Shown here in pieces: positions 63,154-64,000 of a stretch of DNA of 64,000 nt; the first letter of the stretch is position 1; every line of letters begins with the position of its first letter. This stretch comes from an uncultured Roseateles sp. (GTDB taxonomy: Bacteria > Pseudomonadota > Gammaproteobacteria > Burkholderiales > Burkholderiaceae_C). Both the position numbers and the translations under genes were made by a program. Where the stretch lies: the NCBI RefSeq assembly GCF_945956965.1, contig NZ_CAMFJS010000007.1:1-64000 (forward strand), given 5' to 3'. The notes under the pieces were generated by a model. That model saw only the letters and a program-made list of their open reading frames with translations. It searched no databases and had not been told where the DNA came from.

Positions 63154-64000
63154 TGTTCGGACGCCATCTGCGCGCTGGCCGCATTGTCAGCATCGACATC
63201 TTTCGCGCCCTGACGGTGCTGGTGATGATCACCGTCAATGAGTGGCACCGGGTCAGCGATCTGCCGGCCTGGATGCTGCATATGCCGGCGGATGCGGATG
63301 CGATGAGCTTTGTCGATGTGGTCTTCCCGGCCTTTTTGTTCATCGTCGGCATGTCCATTCCCTTCGCGCTGCAGCAGCGGCTGAAGGCGGGCGATACGCC
63401 GCGGCAGCTCTTGCTGCATGTGCTGCAGCGCGGCCTGGGCCTGGTGCTGATCGGCGTCTTCATGGTCAACGCGGAAGAGGGCTTCCATGCCGCGTCCATG
63501 CCCATGCCGATCGCCCTGTGGGCGCTGCTGAGCTATGTGGCGGCCTTTGCCTTGTGGGGCTCGCTGCGCGGCGGGCCGGCTTTGGCGGGCGGCTGGCGCT
63601 TGGCCGGTGCGGCCTTGTTTGCGCTTTTGGCTTGGCTTTATCGTGGCGAGCCCGATGGCAGCGGCGGCATGACGACGCAGTGGTGGGGCATTCTGGGGCT
63701 GATCGGCTGGGCCTATTTGCTCGGCTGCGCTGCATTTCTGCTGTGCCGGGCGCGCGTGGCCGGCCTGTTGCTGGTCTTGGGCTTGTGCATGGCTTACTTT
63801 GCCCTGCAGCGCCTGCCGCTGGTGCAAGGCAGCGACTGGCTGCGTCTGCTGTTCAGCCAGGACGGCAATGCGGTGCATGGCGGCTTGGCGATCAGCGGCA
63901 GCATCACGGCGCTGATCTTCTTCGACCAGACGCGCGCCCGCAGCGTGGCACAGCGCCTGGGCCTGGCCCTGCTGTTTGCTGCTGCGCTTGCCTTGCTGGC
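63153..64000 (+). CDS. nagX: NagX-like membrane protein (DUF5009/HGSNAT family), cut by window end
   Basis: A partial gene of at least 282 codons starting at the ATG at 63153, which overlaps the receptor stop by one nucleotide; it runs off the right edge with no stop. The first 60 residues contain SIDIFRALTVLVMITVNEWH and VDVVFPAFLFIVGMSIPFAL, the signature of heparan-alpha-glucosaminide N-acetyltransferase-like proteins, known as NagX in bacterial chitin and GlcNAc operons. About six to seven membrane segments are visible. It may be a sugar transporter or an acetyltransferase. A long frame on the opposite strand is a shadow. Confidence 0.85.
   Translation, partial: MFGRHLRAGRIVSIDIFRALTVLVMITVNEWHRVSDLPAWMLHMPADADAMSFVDVVFPAFLFIVGMSIPFALQQRLKAGDTPRQLLLHVLQRGLGLVLIGVFMVNAEEGFHAASMPMPIALWALLSYVAAFALWGSLRGGPALAGGWRLAGAALFALLAWLYRGEPDGSGGMTTQWWGILGLIGWAYLLGCAAFLLCRARVAGLLLVLGLCMAYFALQRLPLVQGSDWLRLLFSQDGNAVHGGLAISGSITALIFFDQTRARSVAQRLGLALLFAAALALL

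Noticed and set aside
63147..63878. A 243-codon minus-strand frame at the right edge
   Set aside because: It is the shadow of the NagX-like gene. The composition is Gln/Arg/Ala-rich with no recognisable motif.

Overview
The window reads as chromosomal DNA of a high-GC (about two thirds G+C) Gram-negative betaproteobacterium of the order Burkholderiales, most likely near the Roseateles/Paucibacter/Rubrivivax group. The reasons are a Burkholderiales-type trimeric porin, an HU protein with a lysine/alanine tail, a PEP-CTERM protein, a PcaR/PobR-type IclR regulator and a high density of c-di-GMP and two-component genes. There are no rRNA genes, insertion sequences, prophage or CRISPR arrays. One tRNA gene (Leu, anticodon CAG) is present.

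Layout. 0-8.3 kb: a chemoreceptor, a P2-type cation ATPase, a UvrD-like helicase, a DMT-family exporter with a histidine-rich tail, and a secreted thermonuclease-like protein. 8.6-11.2 kb: an Ala/Thr-rich exported protein and an exported M3 oligopeptidase, each closed by a strong terminator. 11.2-15.5 kb: a compact minus-strand run of LytS-type kinase, LytTR regulator, RidA protein, acyltransferase-3 membrane protein and glyoxalase. 15.7-20.5 kb: a CoA-transferase, ketopantoate reductase-like enzyme, LEA-type lipoprotein, carboxylesterase, and a type-II lumazine synthase behind an FMN riboswitch. 20.6-23.9 kb: a lysine-catabolism module (Lrp regulator, lysine/saccharopine dehydrogenase, ALDH7-type semialdehyde dehydrogenase). 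24-31.5 kb: tRNA-Leu, a GGDEF-EAL protein, HU, an orphan TauD-like protein, an AraC regulator divergent from an exporter, and a low-GC PEP-CTERM gene. 31.5-36.1 kb: a two-gene NAD-linked formate dehydrogenase whose NuoE and NuoF parts are fused.

36.2-41 kb: a beta-oxidation block (enoyl-CoA hydratase, 3-hydroxyacyl-CoA dehydrogenase, 3-oxoadipyl-CoA thiolase) with a PcaR-like regulator and, just upstream of it, an operator of three perfect 10-bp repeats. 41.2-45.8 kb: overlapping HD-GYP and PAS-GGDEF-EAL genes, a DUF1840-type protein and a histidine phosphatase. 46.5-52.3 kb: a porin and a 1553-residue hybrid sensor kinase. 52.4-57.4 kb: a GNAT enzyme, a membrane diguanylate cyclase, AMP nucleosidase, a YdeI-type protein and a methyltransferase. 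57.5-59.6 kb: a QseC/PmrB-like kinase and its OmpR-type regulator. 59.7-64 kb: a divergent set of GH19 chitinase-like lipoprotein, TonB-dependent receptor and a NagX-like membrane protein cut by the window end. This set looks like a chitin or amino-sugar uptake operon.

No single locus is plainly a new type of system. The items most worth a second look are the triple-repeat operator, the PmrA/QseB-like box between the two-component genes and the chitinase operon, the operon at the right edge, the FMN-riboswitch-controlled RibH2 with a small membrane protein upstream, and the orphan TauD-like protein. All functions are assigned by reading motifs; no database search was run.
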